This document shows, in pieces, positions 41,401-53,400 of a stretch of 64,000 bases of DNA; positions within the stretch are counted from its first letter, which is position 1; every line of letters starts with the position of its first letter. The notes under the pieces are model-generated. The model did no database searches. It was not told the origin of the DNA and saw nothing but the letters and a program-made list of their open reading frames with translations. The DNA comes from Conchocele bisecta (lineage: Eukaryota > Mollusca > Bivalvia > Lucinida > Thyasiridae), in contig CM055272.1 of the NCBI GenBank assembly GCA_029237695.1, positions 15,178,042-15,242,041 on the forward strand. The letters are read 5' to 3'. The position numbers were made by a program, and so were the translations under genes.

Positions 41401-44400
41401 ATTATCGCGTTAGTTAAAGCTCCAAGGTTTATTAGTAAATTATCTGCAATTAAACAATCACTGAATAAACGGTGAACTGGGTAGCAATTCGGTCGTCAAC
41501 TAACAATATAGTCTACCTGTTTATATCTTGTAAGTTCTTAGCGGTGGTGATAGCAGGATGTTTGAATATGTCATACACGTCACTGGGAGTAACATGTGGG
41601 CTCTCATCCTGGGCTCCTGTCATGTCCATGGGTGCTGAGAAAACAAAACAGTTGTGGCCGTGACTGGAGAAATGGTGCTAATGGGATTTGTGACTAGCTC
41701 CTGATCAAACAGCTAACTCCTGTAGCCCGATAAAGATATGTATTGCTTGTTAAAAGCACAGTTTGAAGTAACGGTCCGAGGTCTATAAAAAAAAATTGTT
41801 TAGCTTATTTTTTTCTTCATTTATTGATGCTTTTTGGCATATTTAATGTATTTATAAACCTCGGTCCGTTACTTCAACCTGTGGTTAGAAGTATGACAGG
41901 CGTTTCATTGATGGAATTGCGAACAGTGCAGATCCTGATCAGACTGTGCGGATGCAGAGGCTGATCGGGATCTACATTGGTTGCAAAACACCCATAAGCC
42001 CCATTTCTCCACAGCCACAATTTACCCTAGTGTTGCAATGCAGCATTTGTGGTCTCAGATCCATGGGTTTTTGTCTGACAGGAATCTAGTTGCATTGACA
42101 AAATACAAAACTAACCATTAAACCTATAGAGAATACCAGGCTAGTGTTCTTAGATATAAAGTTTATCAGGCAAGGCTAGGAAACGAGTAGGAAATCCGAG
42201 GTTCGCCGAGGAATTCCTACCGTTTCCGAATCGAACCTGAAACCCTAGGAAACAATAGGAATCTGTTGGCTAAAAACTTGATATCAAAAGACTGTGTTCA
42301 TAAATGCAATCTGACCAGTTGCAGCAAAAGTGAAAGGGTTTAACGTCCCAGCAACAGCTAAGGACATACAGAGACGGGACCACTGTTTAAAGTCTCATCC
42401 GACAGACCAGTGCGATGGAAATACTATGAAAGTACTTTTGATGCCCTAGGCGAGGTTTGAACCCACAACCTCCGGACTGCAAGTCAGGTGCTCTAACCCC
42501 TAGGCCACAACCCATCCCTCCAGTTGCAGCAAATAAGCCACCAGTTGTAAAAAGGGCTTATGGCATCCGAGACCAGTAGCCGATTTCATCAAAATTGCAA
42601 AATATACTTATCTAACAAAGAATACTTTCAGGGAGTAAATATTCATTTTTCTCAAAATGCATTATTTCATATAGAACTAACGACTCCATATATTTGATTA
42701 TTAAACGTATGCAGAATTATTATACTAAATGTATTACATTATCACAGCCAACATGGCTGTGATAATGTAATAAAGTCAGTATAATACAAATTAATAAATG
42801 TATCCTGAAATTGAAAATTTCTCCCTCAAAGTGTACATAGCAAGATAAGTATACTTTGCAATTTTGATGAAATAGGCTACAGGTCTCGATGCATTGCGGG
42901 AATCACTTGATCAAAACCTGGGGCCGATTTTAAAATATTTGCCACAGTGTGCCATCAATATGGGGCAAATCATTTTTTTTTTGCAAGATTTCATTTGACA
43001 TGTGACTGTGACCTGTGTAGATCCATATCAGGCTGTGCAGCCTGATCAGGATCTGCACTGTTCGCCATTTCATCAATGAAACACCCATAATGCTTCTAAC
43101 AAGCAATATAAAGGTCGTTCTCGTTATCGACATATGCGAATTTCGAGATAACAATTCGCAAAATTTCTGGAAAAAAAATCTGAACAAAATCGCTTCAGAA
43201 ATGCCTCTTTACTTTATTTCCGGGTTTTCATAAATCGCAGCTTGAGTTTAGCCTAAACTGTTTTTGTAATTAACAGACAATTTACTTATTGCTACACCAT
43301 TTAATTCATTTTTCTATCACATTAAGTTTAATTGATTAATAATGGTTTTAAGTGCATTGCTTTAACTGGTCATGCAACTTTAAACGCATTCTAGCGGAGG
43401 CGGTGTCTTTGGTTTCTATAGACGTGTGAAAACTTACCCCCGAGATAATCGCGCTGATTCAGACTTGGCGGCGCCGGGCGCTTAATTTTCGCATCGACAT
43501 ATCAGAATACAAATGTGAAGGAAACATACTATCGGGACTCGATTTCCACTTCGACTAAACCGATATATCGACATATCCGATATCGAGTTATCAGGAGTTA
43601 AATATATGATATATATAGGGAATTCTGCCGGGACCTGGGACGTATATCGAGATAAGCAGGTATATCGAGATAAACGATATCGAGATAACGAGATTCGGCT
43701 GTAGATCGTTATCAGGCTACAATAGTGTGCTATTTGATCAGGAGCTACACTAGTCACAAATCCCATAAGCTCAATTAGTCAGGTCACAAATAGGAATTTT
43801 GCAACACAACTATCGGTAAACATGAACCACATACAAACCTCCAGAAGTACCAATGGATCCATTCAAGCCGCTAATTGGACTTTCATCTTCTACTGCTAAT
43901 CTCTCTAGTCCATGATCCAAATTATTCTCAACATTTACGACTTTGGTACGAGTATCCTTGCAAGTCATGTTGCAGCTATCACGCCTTGTACGATTTTCAC
44001 CCAAGGAATCGTCTAGCTCAGTAATACCATTTACGACTTTGGTAGGAGTATCCTTGCTAGTCGTGTTGCAACCCTGTTCATTAATACCATCAGTCATACA
44101 CACATTCCACAGACCACCCAATACAGCTTTGTCCTGTTCACCAGATATTCCGCCATTCTGGTAATCAGTGGTCGGCCAGTCACTCAGATCATAACTTGGC
44201 ATACAGATATTGCTGTTTACTTCTGTAACTTTAACTGGTGTTTGTTCCATACTACAATCAGAGCTCCAGATAAGTTCTGTATCTAAAGAGTATTACTATT
44301 ATACGCCCAGATTTCAAATAAATGCGTATTTTACTTTTACAAATGTATTATTTATTTTCTTCCTCATTAAATAATGTAGGGAACAAATTATAACAATTTT

Positions 44401-47400
44401 CTTTTTTAAACTTCACACTTATTTGAGCTGCAAAAAGCACTGCTTTTTGCAGCTCAAATGAGTGTGAAGTTTAAAAAAGAAAATTATAAGTACATTTTCA
44501 ATCAATGCCTATTCTGCTAAAATAAGTGAGTAAAATACGCCAATACGCACCTTATCTGGAGCTCTGTACAATTACAGTCTGGAATAGACGAGGTGAAGTC
44601 CAGGTTAAACACAGGTTGTGTAGTCTGTGTATGTGTTATTTGCAAACCAATTGGCATTGTCTTCTCTTTATCGGAGGCAGGTTTCATACAGTTCACGGAA
44701 TCATGTATACCAGCTGGATTGTGTCTGCAACTAACATTAGCCTGTACTCCATCATCTATATTCACCATTGCCGGAGCCTGATCAGTGACGGGCAAACACA
44801 TATCACTACCGACATCGTCTGGAATATTACCACCTTGGTTTTGACAATTCATGTCTACATTGGCATCAGCGGCCTCTATGGATGATCTTCCATTGTGTTC
44901 AGCAAATGATATTGTTTTATTTTTGGTAGAGAATTTGCCACAATTGTTAGGCATCACAGCTGTCCGCTTTGAGTGATTTGATGTTGAATTTCCAAGTTTC
45001 CGTCCGTAGTTTTTGTGTCCATAAGATCCGTGGCTTTTGTGTCGGTGTGTTCGATGATTGGTACCCGAGTTAGCGGTAGTCCGGCTGTCCTGTGAGAAGA
45101 GACACTGGGAACCAAGAATTGTGTCATCCGGTATCACAGACTCGCGACCAGGAGACTCGGTTGTAGACTCTGCCCTGTATATAGATATTGATTGATTGAT
45201 TATTGGTGTTTTAACGACCTATCAACAGTTACGGATCAATTAAGGCCGGGCCAACGGGTTGGACCCCGTATTTAACTGGTCCATATTGAGGGAAATTCCC
45301 AAAATCGTAAACTCAATATTTACAGAAAAAATATATATTCAGCAGTCAAATTAGATTCTCCTGACCTGGTGCCAGGTCCATTACACACCAGTCACTTACG
45401 TGTAGTTCAAACCCCAAAAGTAATATGATCAGCACTAATCTTATTACTGTTTTTAATAGCGCATAACAGGATTTAGCTCTCGAGTATCAGAACTCCAAAA
45501 TGTACATGACGGCCAAACCATGCAAGTCGGCATTCCTGGTAAGGAATTTTATTAATAGTATAATTTTCAGCTATTTTTATGCCACCGGGNNNNNNNNNNN
45601 NNNNNNNNNNNNNNNNNNNNNNNNNNNNNNNNNNNNNNNNNNNNNNNNNNNNNNNNNNNNNNNNNNNNNNNNNNNNNNNNNNNNNNNNNNNNNNNNNNNN
45701 NNNNNNNNNNNNNNNNNNNNNNNNNNNNNNNNNNNNNNNNNNNNNNNNNNNNNNNNNNNNNNNNNNNNNNNNNNNNNNNNNNNNNNNNNNNNNNNNNNNN
45801 NNNNNNNNNNNNNNNNNNNNNNNNNNNNNNNNNNNNNNNNNNNNNNNNNNNNNNNNNNNNNNNNNNNNNNNNNNNNNNNNNNNNNNNNNNNNNNNNNNNN
45901 NNNNNNNNNNNNNNNNNNNNNNNNNNNNNNNNNNNNNNNNNNNNNNNNNNNNNNNNNNNNNNNNNNNNNNNNNNNNNNNNNNNNNNNNNNNNNNNNNNNN
46001 NNNNNNNNNNNNNNNNNNNNNNNNNNNNNNNNNNNNNNNNNNNNNNNNNNNNNNNNNNNNNNNNNNNNNNNNNNNNNNNNNNNNNNNNNTATTTTTATGC
46101 CACCGGGTTTCAAAGAAATTAACAATTTGTTCCCTCAATTTAACAATTCATTCCCATGAAATAACAATTAATTTCCTTGAATTAACAATTTGTTCCCACA
46201 AATTAACAATTCGTTCCCACAAATTAACAATTTGTTCCGTCAATTTAACAATTCAATTCCCACAATTTGTGGGAAGGAATTGTTAATTTGAGGGAACGAA
46301 TTGTTAAATTGAGGGAACAAATTGTCATTTCGTGGGAACGAATTGTTAATTCGAGGAACAAATTGTTTATATACGTGGGAACGAATTTAATAACACAAGA
46401 ATTCACAAGAAGCGGTGTCGCGCCTGCCGAGGCATTTGACCGTGAACATTACAAGTAAATAAATTACCTTAACCTTCAGAATTTGGATGTGGGGGTTTGC
46501 GTAATGAAGCATCATCCCTAGACAAACATTGATGTGAAATATTATCAATGTCTGGCAAGGGGTTAAAGAGATACATTGTATTGTGAAAAAACAATAACTT
46601 TAACGCATTTGCCTTACAAAAAAAACCGGACGACGCCGGAAAAAAGCGCCGACTATAGTCGCGCCTCTGCTAAAGCAGGCGTGACAAAAAATCCATGTCC
46701 CCTGCGGGGTTCCGTAGTATCCTGTTTCAAATCATGTTATTTTCAATATACCATATTCATAGCTCCAGATAAGGTGGCGTATTTGCTTAAATACCCAATT
46801 AAAATTGCCAAAAACCCAATTGAAATCAGAAGTATGCAAGTATCAACTAGATTGGTCAGTAAGCGAGGCTTACGGAATACCCCCCGTGTTGGCCCAGGTA
46901 CCCCTAAATATGTAAACATTTTCCAAGTGTGTGGGTTTGTGACCTTGACTCTGGGCTTAGCGGGGCACAGGGTGGTAGAGGTCCATTGGAGCAATGTGTG
47001 TGTGAAATGTAAAGCAGATCCGAGCAAGGAAATAGAAGCTATAACCAATTTCTCTGATGGTAAGTTTCGTAAAGAGACTAAGTATGTGACCTAGACCACG
47101 AGATCAGCAGGGATTTGTAACAGCATGATAGTACAGCCTTAAAGAGGAATGCATGTATGAAATATTAAGAATTTTCGATGAAAGAAGTAGAAGTTATTAT
47201 AGGAATGAATGGCCTTTTTGTGGAATTTATCGGGGTATAAACTTGGAAAAGTCGCGTGAATACTGGACGATGGCCGGAAGGCCTCGTCCAGTATTTCTGC
47301 GACTTTTCCAAGTTTATATCCCCGATAAATTCCACAAAAAGGCCATTCATTCCTTATAATTCCAGCATTTGAAATAAATTCATCAAGAAAATGTGTTTAT

Positions 47401-50400
47401 TTTCCGTTTTCTTAAGAATTATTTTTAAAACTGCACCTGACGGTTACGGAAAGTTGTTCGGCGTGGGAGTTTACTGGGATATAAATTTTGGACAGAGACT
47501 TGCTACTGGCCAATCGAATGTTAGGGAATTGTGTAAATATTTTTGTGCTGGAATTATTACATTATCACAGCCATTTAATGGCTGTGATAATGTAAAAGGA
47601 CCAATGAAATGTGAGGGAATTGTTTAAATATTGTTCTGTTGGAATTACAACATATTTCTCTGATGTTAAGTTTTGTAAAGAGACTAAGTATGTGACCATG
47701 ATCTTGGGATCAGCGGGGGTTGGACGGTCGTAGATTTGTCACAGCATGATAGTACAACCTTAGAGGAATGCACGAGTGAAATATTAAGAATTTTCAATTC
47801 AATGAAGGAAATAGAAGTTATAACATATTTCTCCGATGGGGTTAAGTTTTGTAAAGAGTAAGAGTATTTGACCTTGACCTTGACCTTGGGATCAGCGGGG
47901 GTTGGACGGTCGTGGATTTGGCAGAGCATGGTAGTAGAGCCTTACAGGAATGCATGTGTGAAATATTAAGCATTTTAGATGAAATAGAAGTTATAACATA
48001 TTTCTCTGATGTTAAGTTTTGAAAAGAGACTAAGTATTTGACCTTGACATTCGGATCAGCGGGGGTTGGACGGTCGTGGATTTGGCACAGCATGGTAGTA
48101 GAGCCTTATCGGAATGCATGTGTGAAATATTAAGCATTCTAGATGAAATAGAAGTTATAACAATATTTCTCTGATGTTAAGTTTTGTAAAGAGACTAAGT
48201 ATTTGACCATGGGATCAGCGGGGGTTGGACGGTCATGGATTTGGCACAGCATGGTAGTAGAGCTTTACAGGAATGCATGTGTGAAATATTAAGCATCTTA
48301 GATGAAGGAAATAGAAGTTATAACAATATTTCTCTGATGTTAAGTTGTGTAAAGAGACGCACCGACGCACACACGCACGGACGGACAACCTGACTCCAGT
48401 ATACCCCACCACAACTTGTTGCGGGGGGGGGGGGGGGGAGGGGGGGGGTATAAAAAGCAATAAAAAATGTGTGGTACATTTATCATGCTGCTGAAAACAT
48501 TAAACATACCACAAATATAACATATTTTCCATGAAAACACATCAAGGAGACAATTCTAATGAAATACCAAGACATGTTTTCATTTCGATGCAGTCTATTC
48601 AATAATTGCTGTCTGTTGATATGTAAACAGTAGTGTGATTTTATTTTACCCAATTAAAATTTGGAAATACCCAATTGTTTCAGAAATGATGGAGTGACAA
48701 TACTCAATTACTAATTCCTTATCTGGAGCCCTGCCATATTTATTCTAATCGTAGCTACCTGTCTACTAGTGGCTCCCCTCCTACATTTCCAGATAAAATT
48801 ATTGTTTATGTTCACATTGTAGTCATCTCGAAATTCCTATTTCTGTGTTTTTATGCAATTATAATGTCAAAACCATAGACAAGCAACGAGGCAAAGCCAA
48901 GAAGGCCAGGTTGTTTCCAAGCATAGACACTTGGATAACATAATTATACCCACTTTTTGTAGACTAGATGGCCGTGGCCTGCATGTCGCAAAATAGATAT
49001 AGTAGATGGAAAAACTTTAACCAAAAAACTTTAACCGGACACACGGACGGACGGACGTCAAAATGCCGACGATATCGCGATTTCCGCAAGCGGGTGCGAC
49101 AATGATGATAAACACCCATGTGAAGTATCAAGGTAATGGGTGAAGCAGTTGCAGAGATATAGTACACGAAAAAACTTTAACAAAAAAATTCAAAATAATT
49201 TGACCTTGACAATGGGCACCGGGGCCGCACGGTTGGGGGTTAGAATGAAAATATGGATGATGATAAACACCCATGTGAAGTTTCAAGGTAATGGGCGAAG
49301 CAGTTGCAGAGATATAGTATAAAGAAAAACTTTTAACCAAAAAACTTTAACCAGACGTACGTTAAAAAGTTAATGTTGAAAATGTCAATTACGTAGAAAT
49401 AATAGGTGAAGGTAAAAACAATGGTCACATGTTGGATAGTTGTATGTGGTAGGCACCCCTTGGTTATGAAGCTGTGAAAGTTTGGTGGTCCTAGGTGGTA
49501 CAGTACCAAAGAAATGGACTTAAACACGAAAACTTAACATTGTAAACGCGAAAACTTAACATTGAAGTAGACTGCGCGGAAAAAATGGGTCAAGTTAAAA
49601 AAAAAGTAACATGTTGGATAGTGATATGTGGTGGGCACCCCTTGATTATGAAGCTGTGAAAGTTTGGTGGTCCTAGGTGGTACAGTAACAAAGAAATGGA
49701 CTCAAACACGAAAACTTAACATGGATTGTGGACGCCGCCCGCCGCACACCCTCCCGGCTTTCGCCAATCCAATAGCCTGGATTTTTTTCTCAAAAAACCT
49801 GGCTAAAAATTGCGTAGCCCCGGTGGTATTTATTAGAACAAGTATATAACTAGCTACTGTTACATCTTTTCAGATTTGATTATGTCGACCTTCAGTTTAC
49901 TCAATTTTTAGCATGCTCGGACAGATTTGTAGTAAACGAATGTAGACTGTACAATATATCACAAGTTTTGAGGTGAGCCCACCTGCAGTTGTGGGCACAT
50001 AACTCTGCAAAGCCTCCCGTACCGTCCGTAGTCTCTACGGACAGTACAGGAGGTATTGCAGAGTTATGTGTATGCAACGAGCCCACCTGTGGAACTGCGA
50101 GAGGATCCTGTAGTCCTGGGTCTCTATAGGGGGCGAGTCCGAGTATCGACTCGTGTCCACGCTCACCGGAGACACGGCCAGACCCAAGGCGGAACTGGAA
50201 CGGGCGGGCCACCTGTGGCAAGTGAAAGTGAAAAGGTTTAACGTCCCAGCAACAGCTAAGGTCAAATAGAGACGGGATCATAATTTAGTCTCATCTGACA
50301 GACAAGTGTGATGGAAATACTATGAAATATTTTTTTTTATGCCCAACATGTACCCGAGGTTTGAACCCACAACCTCCGGATTGGAAGTCAGGTGTGCTAA

Positions 50401-53400
50401 CCCCTAGGCCACAACCAATCCTTGCCACCTGGTATGATGCTACACAGGGAATACCAGGCTAAGGTCATTTGATAAACAAATTCAATGCATATTTTACTTT
50501 TACAACTGTATTATTGATTTTCTTCCTTCTAAAATAGAGAACAAAATGATAACGAAAATACAAAATTTACTTATTTGAGCTGCAAAAAGCAAACACTGTT
50601 TTCTTTTTGCAGCTCAACTAAGTAAATTTTCAACTTTATTACAGTATTTTCACTACTCAATTTGAAAATCAATGCAAATTTTCACATTGCTGTGAGTATT
50701 TTGTACTCCCACTTTTGATGATCAATGCATATTCTGCTAAATTAAGTGTGTAAAATACGCCAATACGCACCTCATCTGGAGCTTTGTGAAATGTGCATTC
50801 TGTGGTGTAACTAGGCATAACCAGGAGATTGCCAACAAGTGTCTCACCCATGAAGGTCAAGGTAACCAAGAATAAGGTCACAGTGTAAGGAAGTTAAAAA
50901 TGATTGATAGGACGTTCAAGGTCACACAAATGATACTGGGTGGACAGACGTCAATGTGAGGAAGCTATTTGACAGTGTATATAGAGAATAGTAGGTTAGT
51001 GCCGTGAATGGGAAAAAATATCTGGCAACGCTTAGGAAACGGGATGGGCGAGGCTCTGCCAAGCACATCCTGTTTCCGAGGCGTGCCAGATATTTTTCCC
51101 ATTCACCGCACTAACCTACTAATCTATTTATCCCGTCAACAGCTACAAATTACTTTTAAATGCAAAAAAAATAATCCCAGCCACCGCACATATTCATACG
51201 CAGTGATTAGGTCGTATTGCCAGGATATCAAAAATGTTTCACGGCACCGTGTTTCACAGCACATACGCACTGTGTCGACAGGATAAAAAAAATATTGACA
51301 CAAAGGTCAAGGTCACCAAGGTGAAGGTCAAGGTCACCCTAATGATGCTGGGCGGACAGCCATCAATGTGAGGAAGCTATTGATGAAGTTTGGTAATTCT
51401 CTGATTAATGGATCACAGGTATTCAACATTTGGACGTACATAAAAAATTATTGACACAAAGGTCAAGGTGACCAAGGTGAAGGTCACCCTAATGACGCTG
51501 GGTGGACAGACATCAATGTGAGAAAGATATTGATGAAGTTTAGTAATGCTCCGACTAATGGATCACGAGATATTCAACATTTGAACGTACATGTACAACC
51601 AAAATTGTTGAAACCAAGATCAAGACCACCCGAATGACACTGGGTGGATAGCCATCAACTTAGGAAGCTATTAATGAAGTTTTGTAATGATCTGACTAGC
51701 GGATCAAGAGGTACATGTATTCAACATTATGATTTGGATGTACGTAAAAATTATTGACACAAAGGTCAAGGTCACCAAGGTAAATGCCAATGTCATCTGA
51801 ATGATACCTGATGGATAGCTATCAATGTGAGAAAGCTATTCGTGAAGTCTGGTAATGATCCGACTAACGGTTCAAGAGATCTGCATAATTTGGACGTATG
51901 TCCAAAATTATTGCCGCCGCCGCTGGAATTGTGACTGCTATGTCTCACTTTCCACTGTTGTGGGCGAGACAATAAAACCGCCCTTACAATGTATATATTT
52001 CTCGTAGTCATGTTCTGTGAATTGACTTTGTCTTGTAAAGATTTTATTTCACCAGTTGATAGGTACATTCACCTCGTTTTGTACAAGAGGAGTTCAAGGT
52101 GTGGGATCACGTGGTTTCCGAACACAATTTTCCGACGTGACATAATCTGTGACGTAATTTTTACAGTATATTTTCTTTAAAATCTTCTTTACAAACGGAC
52201 GGATTTTGATGATATGTAGCGCACAAAATATGGTGACATATGTGTTTTATGGGTGCTCTGAAAGTTATTTACAATAACTTATAACCTTCACAAAGAATCA
52301 AGTACCGTTTATTTCTTACATTCACATGCTTTAGTTTCTATTTACATTTACGGTAACCGATTCTTCATAAAAACGACAGAATAATGAGATTAAAACCGCC
52401 TATACAACTAGAAATGGACGCTTGTCGACAAGCGCATGTGTATCCCCCTCCCCAGATACACAATTAGTTTGAAAAAAGGGTGTTCGAGTTATGCTCCGGA
52501 GACAAAATCAGTGACGGAAAAACAAAGGGAGATAACTAAAGAATTAGTGATGCAAGAGTTGTGATTCTTGCGGGACACACCTTTAGGGTCGTGGTCTATG
52601 CATGTGTGAAGTTTCATGAAAATATTCCAAAGGGTGTTCGAGTTATGCTCCAGACACGAAATCAGTGCACGAAACAACAAAGGGAGATAACTAAGAAATT
52701 AACGACGCAAGAGTTGTCATTCTTACGTGCGACACACCTTTGGGTCGTCTTCTATGCATGTGTGAAGTTTAATAAACTAGAAAATGTGTTCATAGAACAC
52801 GGATGTCCCACATATCGCTTTGATAATAAATGAGGCCAAATTGCAAGTCAAAATTTTCTTTTACCTGAGCGTTAAAGTTTTTGAAGCACCAAGTATGTGA
52901 CCTTGACCCTGGGCTTGGCGGGGGCAGGACAAACGTGGATTTGGCACAGGGCGGTAGAGGACCATTAGAGCAATGCATATATGAAATATGAAGCTGATCC
53001 ATGAAAGAAAACAGAAATTATAAGATATTTACCTGAGCGTTAAAGTTTTTGAAGCACTAAGTATATGATGTTAACCCTGGGCTTGGCGGGGGCGGACGAA
53101 CGTGGATTTGGGCACAGGGCGGTAGAGGAACCATTAGAGCAACGCATATATGAAATATGAAGTTGATCCGTGAATGGAAAGAAATATTATAAGATATTTA
53201 CCTGATCATTAAAGTTTTTGAAACACCAAGTATGTGACCTTGACCCTGGGATTGGCGGAGGCAGGACGAACGTGGATTTGGCACAGGGCGGTAGAGGACC
53301 ATTAGAGCAATGCGTATATGAAATATGAAGATGATCCATGAAAGAAAACAGAAATTATAAGATATTTACCCGAGCGTTAAAGTTTTTGAAGCACTAAGTA

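Noticed and set aside
25884..42520. tRNA genes suggested by A/B-box-like sequences
   Set aside because: They are attached to the same SINE body each time and lack a full cloverleaf; they are SINE heads.
50056..50281. Alternative frame (HLPQVARPFQFRLGSGRVSG..) as the coding frame of exon 3
   Set aside because: It is open but out of phase with exons 2 and 4, whereas the WPARSSS frame fits both.
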